A DNA stretch of 64,000 nucleotides, from the NCBI GenBank assembly GCA_014872815.1, contig WKFK01000002.1, forward strand, positions 94,722 through 158,721, read 5' to 3'. A program made the translations under genes and the position numbers. This DNA is from Paracoccaceae bacterium. GTDB taxonomy: Bacteria > Pseudomonadota > Alphaproteobacteria > Rhodobacterales > Rhodobacteraceae. Positions 26,237 to 36,300 of the stretch are shown here, in pieces; position 1 is the first letter of the stretch; each line of letters begins with the position of its first letter. The notes beneath the pieces were generated by a model. That model ran no database searches. It was not told where the DNA came from and saw only the letters and a list, made by a program, of their open reading frames with translations.

Positions 26237-26513
26237 GGGCGGCTCGCTCGCGATATTAAATCGTTTCATGAAGGAGTGCTGACATAACCAAACCACTAGT
26301 TCGCTGGTACATTCGAATACGCCTTACCAGTGATAATCATTTTCTCGCCCAGAACGGTTGCAAAAAACCTGAGCAACAAATCGAAATGCCGACAAAGCGA
26401 CTTGCCTTAACAACTAACGTCAAACACCCATGGAAAGCCACTTTCCAACAAGCGGAAAAACCCATTGAAATCAACAATTAATGCAAATAAAACACCCCTA
26501 AAAAGGGTGGAAA

Positions 26514-26939
26514 ATGGAAACTATTCTAGATACTCTGCGGGAACTTTGGAAAGACTTTTTGTCCAGCCATGGTGAAACCTTCGGAAATTGTTTGGTGCTT
26601 GGATCCTTGATAGCTGCCAGCCTCAATGCGGTTTTGGTCTCTGTTGTGAAGCTGAATGTAGCGCCAACAGTTCCCGCTTCAAGTGAGTTAAATTCCTTGA
26701 ATGAAGGCCTTCTCACAACAGCACTCCCAATCGCGATTACAGCCGCAGTTCTTGGATTTTTGGGACATGCCCTTCGAAGAGAAGGGATTCGAAAAAGCCA
26801 AGACGAAAAACTTGCAATTTTTCTGGAGCGAGTAAAAATTGACAAGCTAATCTCGATAGAGCGTGGCCAACCATCCCGAACAAGAGTGTTCTCTGAGGTA
26901 GAACAAATCGCTCGCGAAGTCTGGCCGAAAGAGAAATAA
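26514..26939 (+). CDS. Membrane protein of unknown function
   Basis: A 141-residue protein with two hydrophobic segments (CLVLGSLIAASLNAVLVSVV, about residues 26-45; LLTTALPIAITAAVLGFLGHAL, about 66-87) and a charged C-terminal helix (SQDEKLAIFLERVKIDKLISIERG). A GGTGG precedes the ATG. The gene and its upstream 250 bp are more AT-rich than neighbours, hinting at acquired DNA. A terminator follows at 26961. I recognise no family. Confidence 0.6.
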   Translation: METILDTLRELWKDFLSSHGETFGNCLVLGSLIAASLNAVLVSVVKLNVAPTVPASSELNSLNEGLLTTALPIAITAAVLGFLGHALRREGIRKSQDEKLAIFLERVKIDKLISIERGQPSRTRVFSEVEQIAREVWPKEK

Positions 26940-26960
26940 GAAAACCGACTGAAACAGATA

Positions 26961-26984
26961 AAGCCGCCCCTTTCAGGGCGGCTT
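26961..26984. terminator. Bidirectional terminator
   Basis: AAGCCGCCC (26961-26969) and GGGCGGCTT (26976-26984) form a 9-bp stem with a 6-nt loop. It lies between the convergent membrane-protein gene and icd and can serve both. Confidence 0.85.
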
Positions 26985-27010
26985 CCTTGTTTCAACCTAA
27001 CGCGTCAACC

Positions 27011-29227
27011 TTAGTCGATGATCGCATTCAGGGTGGCGCTTGGGCGCATGACTTTGGCTTTCAGCTCCACCGATGGGCGGTAGTAGCCACCGATGTCGGC
27101 TGCTGGGCCTTGGGCGGCTGCGAGTTCGGCCAGGATGGCTTCTTCGCCATCTGCCAGGGCCTTGGCAACACCTGCGAATTCGGCTGCGAGGTCGGCGTCG
27201 TCAGACTGTGCTGCCAGCGCCTCGGCCCAGTAGCGGGCGAACCAGTAGTGGCTGTCGCGGTTGTCTGGCTGACCGACTTTGCGCGAAGGCGACCGGTTGT
27301 CGTCCAGAATGCCTTGGGTGGCGGCTTCGGCAGCGACACCGAGAACACCGGCTTTGGCGTTGCCTTTGACGTCCGCGAGGAAGTTCAGGCTTTCGCCAAG
27401 GGCGCAGAACTCACCCATGGAGTCCCAGCGCAGGTGGTTTTCTTCGACCAGCTGCTGCACGTGCTTCGGCGCGGAGCCACCGGCGCCGGTTTCAAACAGG
27501 CCGCCACCATTCATCAGCTTCACGATGGAGAGCATTTTGGCAGAGGTGCCGAGCTCAAGGATCGGGAAGAGGTCGGTCAGGTAGTCGCGCAGCACGTTGC
27601 CGGTGATGGCGATGCTGTCGTTGCCAGCAGTGATGGTCTTGAGCGACTGCGCGGTGGCTTCACGTGGCGCCATGATCTGGAACAGGTCCGTTTTGCCAGC
27701 CGCTTCCAGCGCCGGGGTCACGTATTTGATCAGCTCAGCATCGTGGGCGCGGTTTGCGTCCAGCCAGAAGATCGCCTCGGACCCGGTCAGGCGCTGACGG
27801 TCCATCGCCAGTTCGATCCAGTTTTCAATTGGGGCTTTCTTCACGGTGCAGGAGCGCCAGATGTCGCCCGCCTCAACGTCGTGGGAGTGCAGTACGTCGC
27901 CGTTTTCCAGAACGATGCGGATGGAACCCGCTGCTGGGGCCTCAAACGTGGTTGGGTGAGAGCCGTACTCTTCGGCTTTCTGGGCCATCAGACCCACGTT
28001 GGCCACGGAGCCCGCGGTGGTCACGTCCAGCGCGCCGTTGGCTTTGAAGAAGTTGATGGTCTCGTCATAGACGGACGCGTAGCAGCGGTCTGGGATCACA
28101 CAGTTGGTGTCACCCTTCGCGCCGGTCTCGTCCCAACCCTTGCCGCCTGCGCGGATCACGGCTGGCATCGAGGCGTCGATGATCACATCAGACGGCACGT
28201 GCAGGTTGGTGATGCCTTTGTCGCTGTCGACCATGTACATGGACGGACGCTCCAGCGCGGCGATTTCGGCTTTGATAGCATCGGCGTTGTCCAGCGTGTC
28301 GATGGCGGCCAGAACGGCGCCCAGACCGGAGTTCGGGGAACCACCGGCTGCCGCGATGGCCTCGCCATGTGCGTCCCAAACCGGACCCAGCCATGCTTTC
28401 ACCGCGTGGCCGAAGATGATCGGGTCAGAGACCTTCATCATGGTGGCTTTCATGTGCAGGGAGAACATGGTGCCGTCAGCTTTGGTGTCCTCAATCGCAT
28501 CTGCGAGGAAGTTGCCAAGTGCTGCAGCGGACATGAAGGTCGCATCGGCCACGGTGCCTTCTTCCAGCGGGTAGCTGTCTTTGAGCACGGTCACGGCGCC
28601 GTCTTTGGCGACAAATTCGATCTTCGCGTCGCCTGCTTGGGCGGCGGAGATGGTGGCGGAGACTTCGTTTGCGTAGAAGTCGTTGCCGGGCATGGAAGAC
28701 ACTTTGGTCTTCGACGTGCCTTCCCATGCGCCCATGGAGTGTGGGTTGTTCTGGGCGAAGTTCTTCACCGCACGGGCGGAGCGGCGGTCAGAGTTACCTT
28801 CGCGCAGCACTGGGTTCACGGCGGAACCTTTGATGCCATCATAGCGCGCGCGGATGGCTTTCTCTTCGTCAGACTGTGGGTCTTCTGGGTAGGACGGGAT
28901 GTTGTAGCCCTGCCCTTGCAGCTCTTCGATGGCGGCAACCAGCTGTGGCACGGAGGCGGAGATGTTTGGCAGCTTGATGACGTTGGCGTCTGGGGTCTTA
29001 ACCAGTTCGCCCAGCGCGGCCAGATCGTCTGACTGACGCTGATCGTCGGTGAGGTTTTCCGGGAAGGTGGCGATGATGCGACCGGCAAGGGAAATGTCCG
29101 GGGTGCCAACGGTGATACCAGCAGCGGAAACAAACTTGCGAATGATCGGCAGGAAGGAGGCGGAGGCCAGCTCAGGCGCTTCGTCTACAATTGTATACAA
29201 TATATCCGGTGATGTTTTATCAGCCAT
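27011..29227 (-). CDS. icd: NADP-dependent isocitrate dehydrogenase, monomeric type
   Basis: A 738-residue monomeric isocitrate dehydrogenase converting isocitrate and NADP+ to 2-oxoglutarate, CO2 and NADPH in the TCA cycle. It aligns by eye along its length with this family: [18 protein letters not shown] at the start, [12 protein letters not shown] (about residue 130), [25 protein letters not shown] (about 245) and [17 protein letters not shown]. The monomeric form, about 740 residues, is unrelated in length to the 400-residue dimeric enzyme. The ATG at 29227 is preferred; an upstream GTG at 29236 is possible. The gene stands alone between terminators. Confidence 0.93.
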   Translation of the reverse strand: MADKTSPDILYTIVDEAPELASASFLPIIRKFVSAAGITVGTPDISLAGRIIATFPENLTDDQRQSDDLAALGELVKTPDANVIKLPNISASVPQLVAAIEELQGQGYNIPSYPEDPQSDEEKAIRARYDGIKGSAVNPVLREGNSDRRSARAVKNFAQNNPHSMGAWEGTSKTKVSSMPGNDFYANEVSATISAAQAGDAKIEFVAKDGAVTVLKDSYPLEEGTVADATFMSAAALGNFLADAIEDTKADGTMFSLHMKATMMKVSDPIIFGHAVKAWLGPVWDAHGEAIAAAGGSPNSGLGAVLAAIDTLDNADAIKAEIAALERPSMYMVDSDKGITNLHVPSDVIIDASMPAVIRAGGKGWDETGAKGDTNCVIPDRCYASVYDETINFFKANGALDVTTAGSVANVGLMAQKAEEYGSHPTTFEAPAAGSIRIVLENGDVLHSHDVEAGDIWRSCTVKKAPIENWIELAMDRQRLTGSEAIFWLDANRAHDAELIKYVTPALEAAGKTDLFQIMAPREATAQSLKTITAGNDSIAITGNVLRDYLTDLFPILELGTSAKMLSIVKLMNGGGLFETGAGGSAPKHVQQLVEENHLRWDSMGEFCALGESLNFLADVKGNAKAGVLGVAAEAATQGILDDNRSPSRKVGQPDNRDSHYWFARYWAEALAAQSDDADLAAEFAGVAKALADGEEAILAELAAAQGPAADIGGYYRPSVELKAKVMRPSATLNAIID

Positions 29228-29333
29228 GTTTCTCACTACCTTTTTTGCGTCAGGGGTGTTCTGTGACTTGCGGGATCAGGTCGGGATGACCTGACAAAAT
29301 CCGTTTGGTTTTTGCGCCCTCGCGCAGACTCAA

Positions 29334-29362
29334 AAGCCCGCACAACAGCAGCGTGCGGGCTT
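29334..29362 (-). terminator. Terminator after glpD
   Basis: AAGCCCGCAC (29334-29343) pairs perfectly with GTGCGGGCTT (29353-29362) around a 9-nt loop. On the minus strand it follows the glpD stop by about 45 nt. Confidence 0.78.
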
Positions 29363-29405
29363 CGTATAGGCCGATGGGGCGCAAAGATCAATTCTCGGTT
29401 GGGTC

Positions 29406-30989
29406 TCAGGCAGAGGCTTTTTGCCGCGCGGCTGCCATATAGCTGTCGATGGCGGCAATTTCTTGCGCGGTGAGGCGCAGACCCAGCTTGGAGCGGCGCC
29501 AAACCACATCGGCAGCTGCGCGGGCGTATTCCTTCGCCATGAGCCAGTCGACCTCAGCGGCGGTCAGGGTTGCGCCAAAGTCTGCGCCCAGATCGGCGGC
29601 AGATTTGGCGGCACCGAGCATCTCTGGCGCTTCCGTGCCGTAGGCGCGGATCAGGCGCTTGGCCCAGGCATCGGTCAAGAAAGGGTAATCCCGTTGCAGC
29701 TCCGCAATCTTGTCGCCCACCTGGTGCACCTCAAAGTCACCGCCGGGCATCGCTACGCCCGCTGTCCAAGGGGCTGTGGCCTCAGGGAAGAACGGCGTGA
29801 GCTTCTCCATCGCCGCTTCGGCCAGCTTGCGGTAGGTGGTAATTTTGCCGCCGAAGATGTTGAGCACCGGGGCGCCGCTTTCATCCAGTTTCAGGACATA
29901 ATCGCGGGTCGCGGCCTGCGCAGAGGAGGCGCCATCGTCATAAAGCGGGCGCACACCGGAGTAGCGCCAGACGATGTCTTCCATGGTGACCGGTTTTTTG
30001 AAGTAATTGGAGGCGAAGTCGCAAAGGTATTGCGCCTCTTCATCCGTACAGGTTGGGGCCACGTCGGCGTGGGTGTGTTCCTGATCGGTGGTCCCGATGA
30101 GGGTGAAGTCTTCCTGATACGGAATGGCAAAGATGATGCGGCCATCGGAGCCCTGGAAGAAGTAGCAGCGGTCATGGTCAAACAGGCGCTTGGTGACAAT
30201 GTGGCTGCCGCGTACCAAGCGCACGCCAGCGGAGGAATTCTGTTGGATCACGCCGCGAATGATATCGGCCACCCAAGGGCCACCCGCATTGACCAGCGCC
30301 TTGGCACGGGTGGTACGGCGCGCGCCGGTGTCGACGTCTTCCATTTCAATGTGCCAGAAGTTGTCGCCGCGTTGTGCAGAGATCACTTTGGTGCGGGTGC
30401 GGATGGTGGCGCCACGCGCCTCCGCATCTCGGGCGTTTAACACCACAAGGCGGCTATCTTCGACCCAGCAATCCGAGTACTCAAAAGCTTTGACAAACTT
30501 CTCTTGAAGCGGCGCGCCTGCTTCGTCGATTTTCAGATCCACAGTGCGGGTGCCGGGCAGGATTTTGCGGCCACCGAGGTGGTCGTACATAAAGAGGCCC
30601 ATGCGGATCAGCCAACTGGGACGACGGCCTTTCATCCACGGCATGACCAGGCTTAGGAGCTTGGAGGTGGGCGTGTCGTTTTCAAAGCGCATGTCCTTGT
30701 GCATCGGCAGCACAAAGCGCATGGGCCAGCTGATGTGGGGCATGGCGCGCAGCAGGGTTTCGCGCTCGATCAGTGCCTCGCGCACCAAACGGACTTCGAA
30801 ATACTCAAGGTAGCGCAGACCACCGTGGAACAGCTTGGTCGAGGCCGAGGACGTGGCCCAGGCCAGATCGTTCATTTCGGCCAGCTCCACGGAGAGCCCC
30901 CGCCCGGCCGCGTCCCGCGCGATGCCACAGCCGTTTATGCCGCCACCAATGACAAAAAGATCCACCGGGGTTTCTGTTTGCGCTTCCAT
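29406..30989 (-). CDS. glpD: Glycerol-3-phosphate dehydrogenase, FAD-dependent
   Basis: A 527-residue membrane-associated flavoprotein that oxidises glycerol-3-phosphate to dihydroxyacetone phosphate and passes electrons to quinone. VDLFVIGGGINGCGIARDAAGRG is the FAD dinucleotide-binding fold, followed by ATSSASTKLFHGGLRYLE, the family signature, and the later LIGTTDQEHTHAD and RYSGVRPLYDDGASSAQAATRDY motifs. A HTH regulator of the GlpR type is divergent 144 bp away. The start at 30989 has AAGGTG 6 nt upstream; an ATG at 31007 is nearly as good. Confidence 0.92.
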   Translation of the reverse strand: MEAQTETPVDLFVIGGGINGCGIARDAAGRGLSVELAEMNDLAWATSSASTKLFHGGLRYLEYFEVRLVREALIERETLLRAMPHISWPMRFVLPMHKDMRFENDTPTSKLLSLVMPWMKGRRPSWLIRMGLFMYDHLGGRKILPGTRTVDLKIDEAGAPLQEKFVKAFEYSDCWVEDSRLVVLNARDAEARGATIRTRTKVISAQRGDNFWHIEMEDVDTGARRTTRAKALVNAGGPWVADIIRGVIQQNSSAGVRLVRGSHIVTKRLFDHDRCYFFQGSDGRIIFAIPYQEDFTLIGTTDQEHTHADVAPTCTDEEAQYLCDFASNYFKKPVTMEDIVWRYSGVRPLYDDGASSAQAATRDYVLKLDESGAPVLNIFGGKITTYRKLAEAAMEKLTPFFPEATAPWTAGVAMPGGDFEVHQVGDKIAELQRDYPFLTDAWAKRLIRAYGTEAPEMLGAAKSAADLGADFGATLTAAEVDWLMAKEYARAAADVVWRRSKLGLRLTAQEIAAIDSYMAAARQKASA

Positions 30990-31133
30990 AAGAACACCTT
31001 CGAACATTTTCGCACCCTTACGAACCCAAAACACGCATTCGGTCAAGGAAATTCCGCGTGATGTAGATAATTTTCGTTGAAAACACGCCATCCGCCTGCC
31101 ACTGAGGGGGAGCACAAACGAAAAGTAACGAAC

Positions 31134-31889
31134 ATGCTGAGCAGTTTTCGCGAGAGAGAAATCCTCGAAATCGCCCGGAGCGAGGGCAAAGTCACCGTCG
31201 AAGGGCTGGCGGCGCATTTTGATGTGACGGTGCAGACCATTCGCCGCGACCTCAACGAAATGGCCAACGCCGGGCGGTTAGAGCGTGTTCACGGCGGCGC
31301 GGTGTTGCCGTCCGGCGTGCGCAACATCGCCTATGAGGAACGCGGGCGCGTGAACGCGGACGCCAAGGCAGCGATGGCGGTGCGGTGCGCGGCAGACATC
31401 CCCAATGGCTCCGCCCTATTTATCAACATCGGCACCAGCACCGAGGCATTGGCAAGTGCGCTCCTGGGGCACGACGGCTTGCTGGTGGTGACCAACAACC
31501 TCAATGTTGCGCGCATCCTGTCAGGCAACGCACGCTGTAACGTGCTTTTGACCGGTGGGCGCCCGCGCGCGGAAGACGGTGGTTTGGTTGGCCCGGTGGC
31601 GGCGCGCATGGTCCGCGACTTTGCCTTTGACTATGCCATATTGGGCTGTTCAGCGGTATCAGACACCGGCGTAGCCTATGATTTTGACATCGACGAGATT
31701 TCCGTGTCCCACGCCGCCCTGGCCGGGGCGCGGGAAACCTGGCTCTTGGCCGATCACTCAAAATTCCAGCGCAACGCCCCGGCGAAAATCTTGGATTTTG
31801 CCGACGTCACCCGGCTCTATACCGATGAAATCCCAGAAGTGTTGGAGGAGATCTGCACCCAGAAAGGCACAGAAGTTCTGTTGGGATAA
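31134..31889 (+). CDS. glpR: DeoR-family regulator, GlpR-type
   Basis: A 251-residue DeoR/GlpR regulator: an N-terminal winged helix (REREILEIARSEGKVTVEGLAAHFDVTVQTIRRDLNEM) and a sugar-phosphate isomerase-like sensor domain with INIGTSTEALASAL and the LLTGGRPRAEDGGLVGPVA segment. It is divergent from glpD, so repression relieved by glycerol-3-phosphate is the likely role. The ATG at 31134 begins MLSSFRERE, matching family starts; an upstream in-frame ATG at 31077 would add an unconserved head. Confidence 0.88.
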   Translation: MLSSFREREILEIARSEGKVTVEGLAAHFDVTVQTIRRDLNEMANAGRLERVHGGAVLPSGVRNIAYEERGRVNADAKAAMAVRCAADIPNGSALFINIGTSTEALASALLGHDGLLVVTNNLNVARILSGNARCNVLLTGGRPRAEDGGLVGPVAARMVRDFAFDYAILGCSAVSDTGVAYDFDIDEISVSHAALAGARETWLLADHSKFQRNAPAKILDFADVTRLYTDEIPEVLEEICTQKGTEVLLG

Positions 31890-31997
31890 ACCAGCTCTGC
31901 CCAAAGGTTTTCCGTTTTTCCCAGCCACGCCGTTGACAAGCTGGCGTGGCTATTAGAAAGGTGGCAGCGCAGGGTGACCTGCTGGCCATTTGGCGAT

Positions 31998-32024
31998 GGC
32001 CCCTTAGCTCAACTGGATAGAGCA
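31998..32024 (+). pseudogene. 5' part of the disrupted host tRNA-Arg(UCU)
   Basis: The acceptor strand GGCCCCT, TA, D stem GCTC, D loop AACTGGATA and D stem GAGC plus A stop abruptly at 32024, where foreign sequence begins. Joined to 48925-48974 it gives a complete 77-nt tRNA with all stems paired (one G-U at position 2-71). Confidence 0.9.
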
Positions 32025-32036
32025 CAAATTACCCCC
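32020..32036. other. Left attachment site of the island
   Basis: Core GAGCA (32020-32024), then a 7-nt AT-rich stretch, then CCCCC (32032-32036). The right end reads the same inward on the other strand: core, 7 AT-rich nt, CCCCC. Equal spacing at both ends suggests recombinase arm sites. Confidence 0.75.
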
Positions 32037-32152
32037 TAACCGTCACCAAGAAGCCCTAACACACTGAAAATACGGCCTAAGAGTTTGGTAAACATACCAT
32101 GCATGTACCAAGTTGACTTCTGCTCCATCTTTGTACAAACACAGGCAAGCGC

Positions 32153-32229
32153 GCCCACGTAATTCAACTGGATAGAATACCCGACTTCTAATCGGGCGGC
32201 TGGGGGTTCGAGTCCTCCCGTGGGCGCCA
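32153..32229 (+). tRNA. tRNA-Arg(UCU) carried by the island
   Basis: A complete 77-nt tRNA with encoded CCA: acceptor GCCCACG/CGTGGGC, D stem ATTC/GAAT, anticodon arm CCCGA-CTTCTAA-TCGGG (anticodon TCT), T arm GGGGG-TTCGAGT-CCTCC. Loops match the split host tRNA while the stems differ with compensating changes. The D stem lacks the GAGCA core, so this copy should not be an integration target. Confidence 0.93.
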
Positions 32230-32435
32230 AAAATTAATAGCACCAATTGTTACCCTCGGCGCGCTCGGTTGCTCGCGAAAGGGGGCTTATTCTGAGAGTA
32301 CTTGGACGACACCGCACACTTCCTTAGGTTGCTTTGCCTAACCGCTCTGACTAGCCATGATTGTTTCATTCAAAACTGTCCGGTTTGGCGAACGCTCAAA
32401 AATTGACGTCCGTAACCAATCGGCGAAACCGCCTG

Positions 32436-32684
32436 TTATCGATCATTTTTTAGAGAGCTGATTTTATCCTTCAGTTTTGCGATTTTTCGCGCTCGGACGT
32501 GCTCATCAAGCATCGCCAAAAACAATTGTCTTTTTGCCCCCTTTTTCATGCCAAACCGTTCGACGGCAAGAGCATTGAACTTGTCCGCTTCCGAACGCGG
32601 AATCTTGAAGAAAAAGGACACCAACCTCTCCTCATCTTTTGGCAAACCCGTTCCCCCTGCTGCGGACACCCGACAAATGGCCAA
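32436..32684 (-). CDS. Small basic protein of unknown function
   Basis: An 82-codon frame beginning at a TTG; a GTG at 32621 preceded by GAGGAG is a better start and would leave 61 residues (VSFFFKIPRSEADKFNALAV onward). The body (FKIPRSEADKFNALAVERFGMKKGAKRQLFLAMLDEHV) has a strand-helix-helix look of ribbon-helix-helix proteins and a lysine-rich coiled tail. It lies 3 nt behind the gene at 32924 on the minus strand, so the two may form a small operon near the island's left end. The function is unknown; it may not be functional. Confidence 0.4.
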   Translation of the reverse strand: MAICRVSAAGGTGLPKDEERLVSFFFKIPRSEADKFNALAVERFGMKKGAKRQLFLAMLDEHVRARKIAKLKDKISSLKNDR

Positions 32685-32687
32685 GCA

Positions 32688-32924
32688 TCATTCTTGCTCA
32701 GCGCTAGCCAAATCGGCGACTTTTTTGACAAGCCTCCAAACACTGCTGCGGCGTTGATGCCTCCAGATCATGCCGCTGATGCGCGCATGTGGAATGTCCA
32801 AAGGAGAGTATCCATGTTCAATGGCTTCAACTTGGTAGTTCGAAATATCAGCAAGGTTTGACACGTTTGCCGCAGTGGCTTTAGCCACAACTCTGTGACC
32901 TACAGAAACTGTAATTGATAGCAT
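32688..32924 (-). CDS. Small protein of unknown function
   Basis: A 78-residue frame with AGGA 5 nt before the ATG at 32924. The sequence (SITVSVGHRVVAKATAANVSNLADISNYQVEAIEHGYSP in part) has a beta-strand start and a basic middle (IWRHQRRSSVWRLVKKVADLA) that could bind nucleic acid. It is next to the tRNA-like element and upstream of another short frame. I do not recognise it; short length keeps confidence low. Confidence 0.4.
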   Translation of the reverse strand: MLSITVSVGHRVVAKATAANVSNLADISNYQVEAIEHGYSPLDIPHARISGMIWRHQRRSSVWRLVKKVADLASAEQE

Positions 32925-32950
32925 TTGGTTCCTACAAATTTTGGTTTTTT

Positions 32951-33038
32951 TGGTAGGAACGGAGGGAATTGAACCCTCGGATCAGCGGTAATCTGCCGCA
33001 AAGGCTTATAAGACCTCCACCCGCACCAGCGCGCTCCC
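32951..33038 (-). tRNA. tRNA-like element, class II shape, anticodon UAU
   Basis: Read on the minus strand, 88 nt ending in encoded CCA. Acceptor GGGAGCG/CGTTCCT pairs with two G-U; anticodon arm GAGGT-CTTATAA-GCCTT gives anticodon TAT; a long variable arm holds GCGG/CCGC; the T arm GAGGG-TTCAATT-CCCTC is perfect. The D region is only about 14 nt and pairs poorly. The long variable arm is normal for Leu, Ser or Tyr tRNAs, not for Ile(UAU). It may be a degenerate tRNA or an unusual functional one. Confidence 0.5.
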
Positions 33039-33398
33039 AACTAACGAAAAAGCGTTAGCTGGATATTCGAGCTCTCAACACAATGATGTGGACTAGTGTG
33101 GTCATGATCGTACTTAAACCTAGACGCAAACTAACCGTCAAGAGACTCTAGGAAAAAGATGGTATGCAACTAACAAAGTTTGGGATCCTCGTCGTTGGCG
33201 TCCATCCGCGGGGCTAACCACTGCCCCGATGCAATCCAGGCTATTCATGTCCACCCCTATAGCCGGGAGTCACAAGTGGCACTGGTCAAAGCAGGCGAAA
33301 TGTAAACTTAAAACTCACCCTATCGATGAAGATCGGCTAGTGCCGTCTGGGTTAGATGTTTATTGTTTAGTTACACCAAAGGAATCAAAGTCGAATAG
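33039..33398. other. Upstream region of the Detocs operon
   Basis: About 360 bp without a credible gene, probably holding the promoter for the following three-gene operon. I could not assign promoter boxes or operators with confidence. Confidence 0.4.
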
Positions 33399-36300
33399 AT
33401 GCCCCGTAAGATTAACAAGCGAGTAGTTCGCCACCAAAACTACAAGAACTTGATACGTGGCCTCGATGGAGCACGCGCAGGAATCGTGGAGGTTAAATCC
33501 CGAATGCGGGACAAAAACCTCTCGGAAATGGCGTCTTGGGCTCGGCGTCACTTCAGTTTTAGCTCCTCTTTCCGAGGCCTAAACCCGAAATCAGCCTTCG
33601 AAATCCCAGGCTTATTGACCGAGGAGCCCGATGGCTTGATCCGGGAAATCCTTTGGTCAATCGGACTAATTGAAAGTGAATTTGAAACTGTTGTTCAATA
33701 TTTACAGATGAAGCAAGACGCGGCCCTGCAAGCGGAAAACGGGAATTTCGCGCAAGTCGAAGATATCGTAGATCACTATCTAAAAGCTAACCCTTGGTCG
33801 CTAACGGTTCTGTCACAAAAAGTCTTTCTAGTTTCGAGTCGTAGAGGCCTCGAAGCTCAGCGGGAATGGCTGAACAACGAAGTGTACAGTCATGGCAGTA
33901 GCCCATCAGCTATTTTCTCCTATTGGTTCGGCTTGAGAAGCGAGCCTGGTGTGGACCCTCTTGTGTTTGAACGTGATTTCAGAGAAGGAGTCCTAAATGA
34001 CACCTTCACGGCAACGGAGACTAGTTTTCTTGAGTTCTTTTTTCTCGGGGCCATGCCGCAGGAAGAGGACGAAGCCGCCCTGCTACGCAGCACCCAAAAC
34101 CAATCGATCATTGACCAATACGAAGCCCTAACTTCTCTGTGTATTCACGCCGCTTGTGACAACAGGGCCAGCGCCAAAACCTACTTTGAAACCGTTTTTC
34201 CTTTTATGAGGCGGCTGAACGACCCAAGAACGGAAAAACTTGGTGTCATTCTTGGACATGGACCTTCTGTCGAAAATGCGAAGCTCTCACTCGTTGCGGA
34301 GACTCTTTCTGGTTATAGGTCCAAAGCGCACGAGCTGGAAAATTGGTCAGCAGGTCAAGCAATAAGTCACTTGCGACTGACACATAACCAAGAGTTCCCA
34401 AAGGCTGCAGGCGGCCCCGCCCACTTCAAAAAGACGATAATGTCCGCCATCAGTAACAGGCAGCTCAACGCGGAGGACCGTGAGTGCCTCAAGACCAGTC
34501 TCTTTGCGAGCTCACACTCTGCACAGTCGCAATTTGCCCTTTCTTCTTTGAGGCTCAAAAACGCAACTTCACCAAAAGAGTTTCGAACATGGAACCTGTA
34601 CCGGTTTCTCTATGATAAAGAGTTCGATCTAGCTTTAGCGACTAACCTTCACCCGATTGTGTTTACATATTTGTTTGGCGACGTCCGCGAAGGCAAAGAA
34701 GATGTATTGGACACCCTTGTCTATTTCGCCAAGCAACAGGCCGAGGCCTCTCAAATCGAAAGGTTCGATAACACCTGCCGGTTTGCCACTTCCTGGAAAC
34801 AACTGGATGGGGAACTCATTCGTCTACAATTGCTTACAGCTGTTCACGGCGGTGAAATCGAATGCGCCCTCAAAGATTTCAGAAAATTCGCGGTATCTAG
34901 TGAAATCGCGTTGGAATGGGTTCCATTCGAACAACTTTCAGCCGCCATAGACGATGCCATTGTGTGCTCAATCAGTCATGACCCTGAAATTCCACTAAGT
35001 TTGGCTTTATTGGCGCCCAAAATGGGTGAACGAATTCAATCACTTCTTCTGTACTCAATCGAGTGTTACTTATCAGGTTTTGATGCTATCAAGCCCTCTG
35101 ACCTAAAGGCGGAGACGATACTGCGTACCAACTTAATGGCAGAAGTACTCTTTGAGTGCTGTACGATTGATTCATTATCCCTTTCGCTGTTCTATCAGTC
35201 ATCCGAAGACGTGGAGAGCGAACGCCTTGAGCTACTGAGGCTAGTGGCCGACACTACTGCCCACCTAAAGGAAAAGGCTGAAAAGGAAATCGCTCAAATC
35301 ATCCGTTCACAAGAGATCAATCGAGCGATAGACACGCTTCAAATCGGTAAAATTAGTTGCGACGAAACTCAGTTGAGAAATTGGGCCAATTCGGCTCTAA
35401 AGCCGAAATTTGACCGGCTGAGATCCTATATAGATATTGGAGTTTTGCCATCCAGACCCGGCTACTCCAAAGACTTATTGGCGGCAATTCGTGAAGGTCA
35501 GAGCCAAGCTGATCTTTTTGAAGTTCCCAGCAATGAAGCCTACTCGGTCGCAAACTCACTGATTGATGAGTTGATCTCCCGGTACAGTTTTGACCCTCAA
35601 CATGGCCTGGATAGCTTCCTAAGCTTACGGATCCGGCATGGCACAGTTTCGGGACAACTTCGCCGCCCCTGTGCGGAAGAATACTTGCTTACTGCTGCTT
35701 GCTCTGAAGGAGATGGCTACGAGCAAAACTCGCATTGGGGTAATCACCTTTCAGCATTTATGACCTCGGAGATGGCAAACGATATTTCTTTTGTTTTGGC
35801 TCGCTTTTCGCAGAAGTATGATGTCTACATACAGAGGTTTACCGACGAACGTGTTCAAATTCTAAGCAGTTCCCGAGAAAGGGGATTGATTGCCACGCAG
35901 TTCAACCAAATAGTAAAGCTCGGCTTCCTTGATGACATTGTTGATACTGAAGAGTTCGAAGATTTTCTCGAGTCATTCTCTATTTTGTTTTGGTCAAATT
36001 TAAATAACTCGTTGGAAACTGCTAGAGACACTATCGACACGGAGATACGGGCGGGCTTCGAAGCCATATTCAAAGAGCTTTCGGAGGAATTGAAAGAAAT
36101 TTCACGAAGTCAGAGCGTCCCGCTACTGAGCGACGCAATAATTCGCGCCCAGCAAAACTTAAACCGGTCCATCGACGAAATGTTGAGCTGGTTTCAGGTC
36201 TCTCAAACTCCTGATAGCAAACCGATAGCGGTAAATGACTTGGTCGGCATTAGCTTAGAAACCGTGAAGCGCCTCAATCCTGGCTTCCACCCAAGGCTAA

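Noticed and set aside
26987..29032. 681-residue open frame on the plus strand opposite icd
   Set aside because: Antisense shadow; icd on the other strand is unmistakable.
32001..32229. Two intact tandem tRNA-Arg genes at the island's left end
   Set aside because: The first ends after the D arm, without an anticodon or T arm; only the second is complete.
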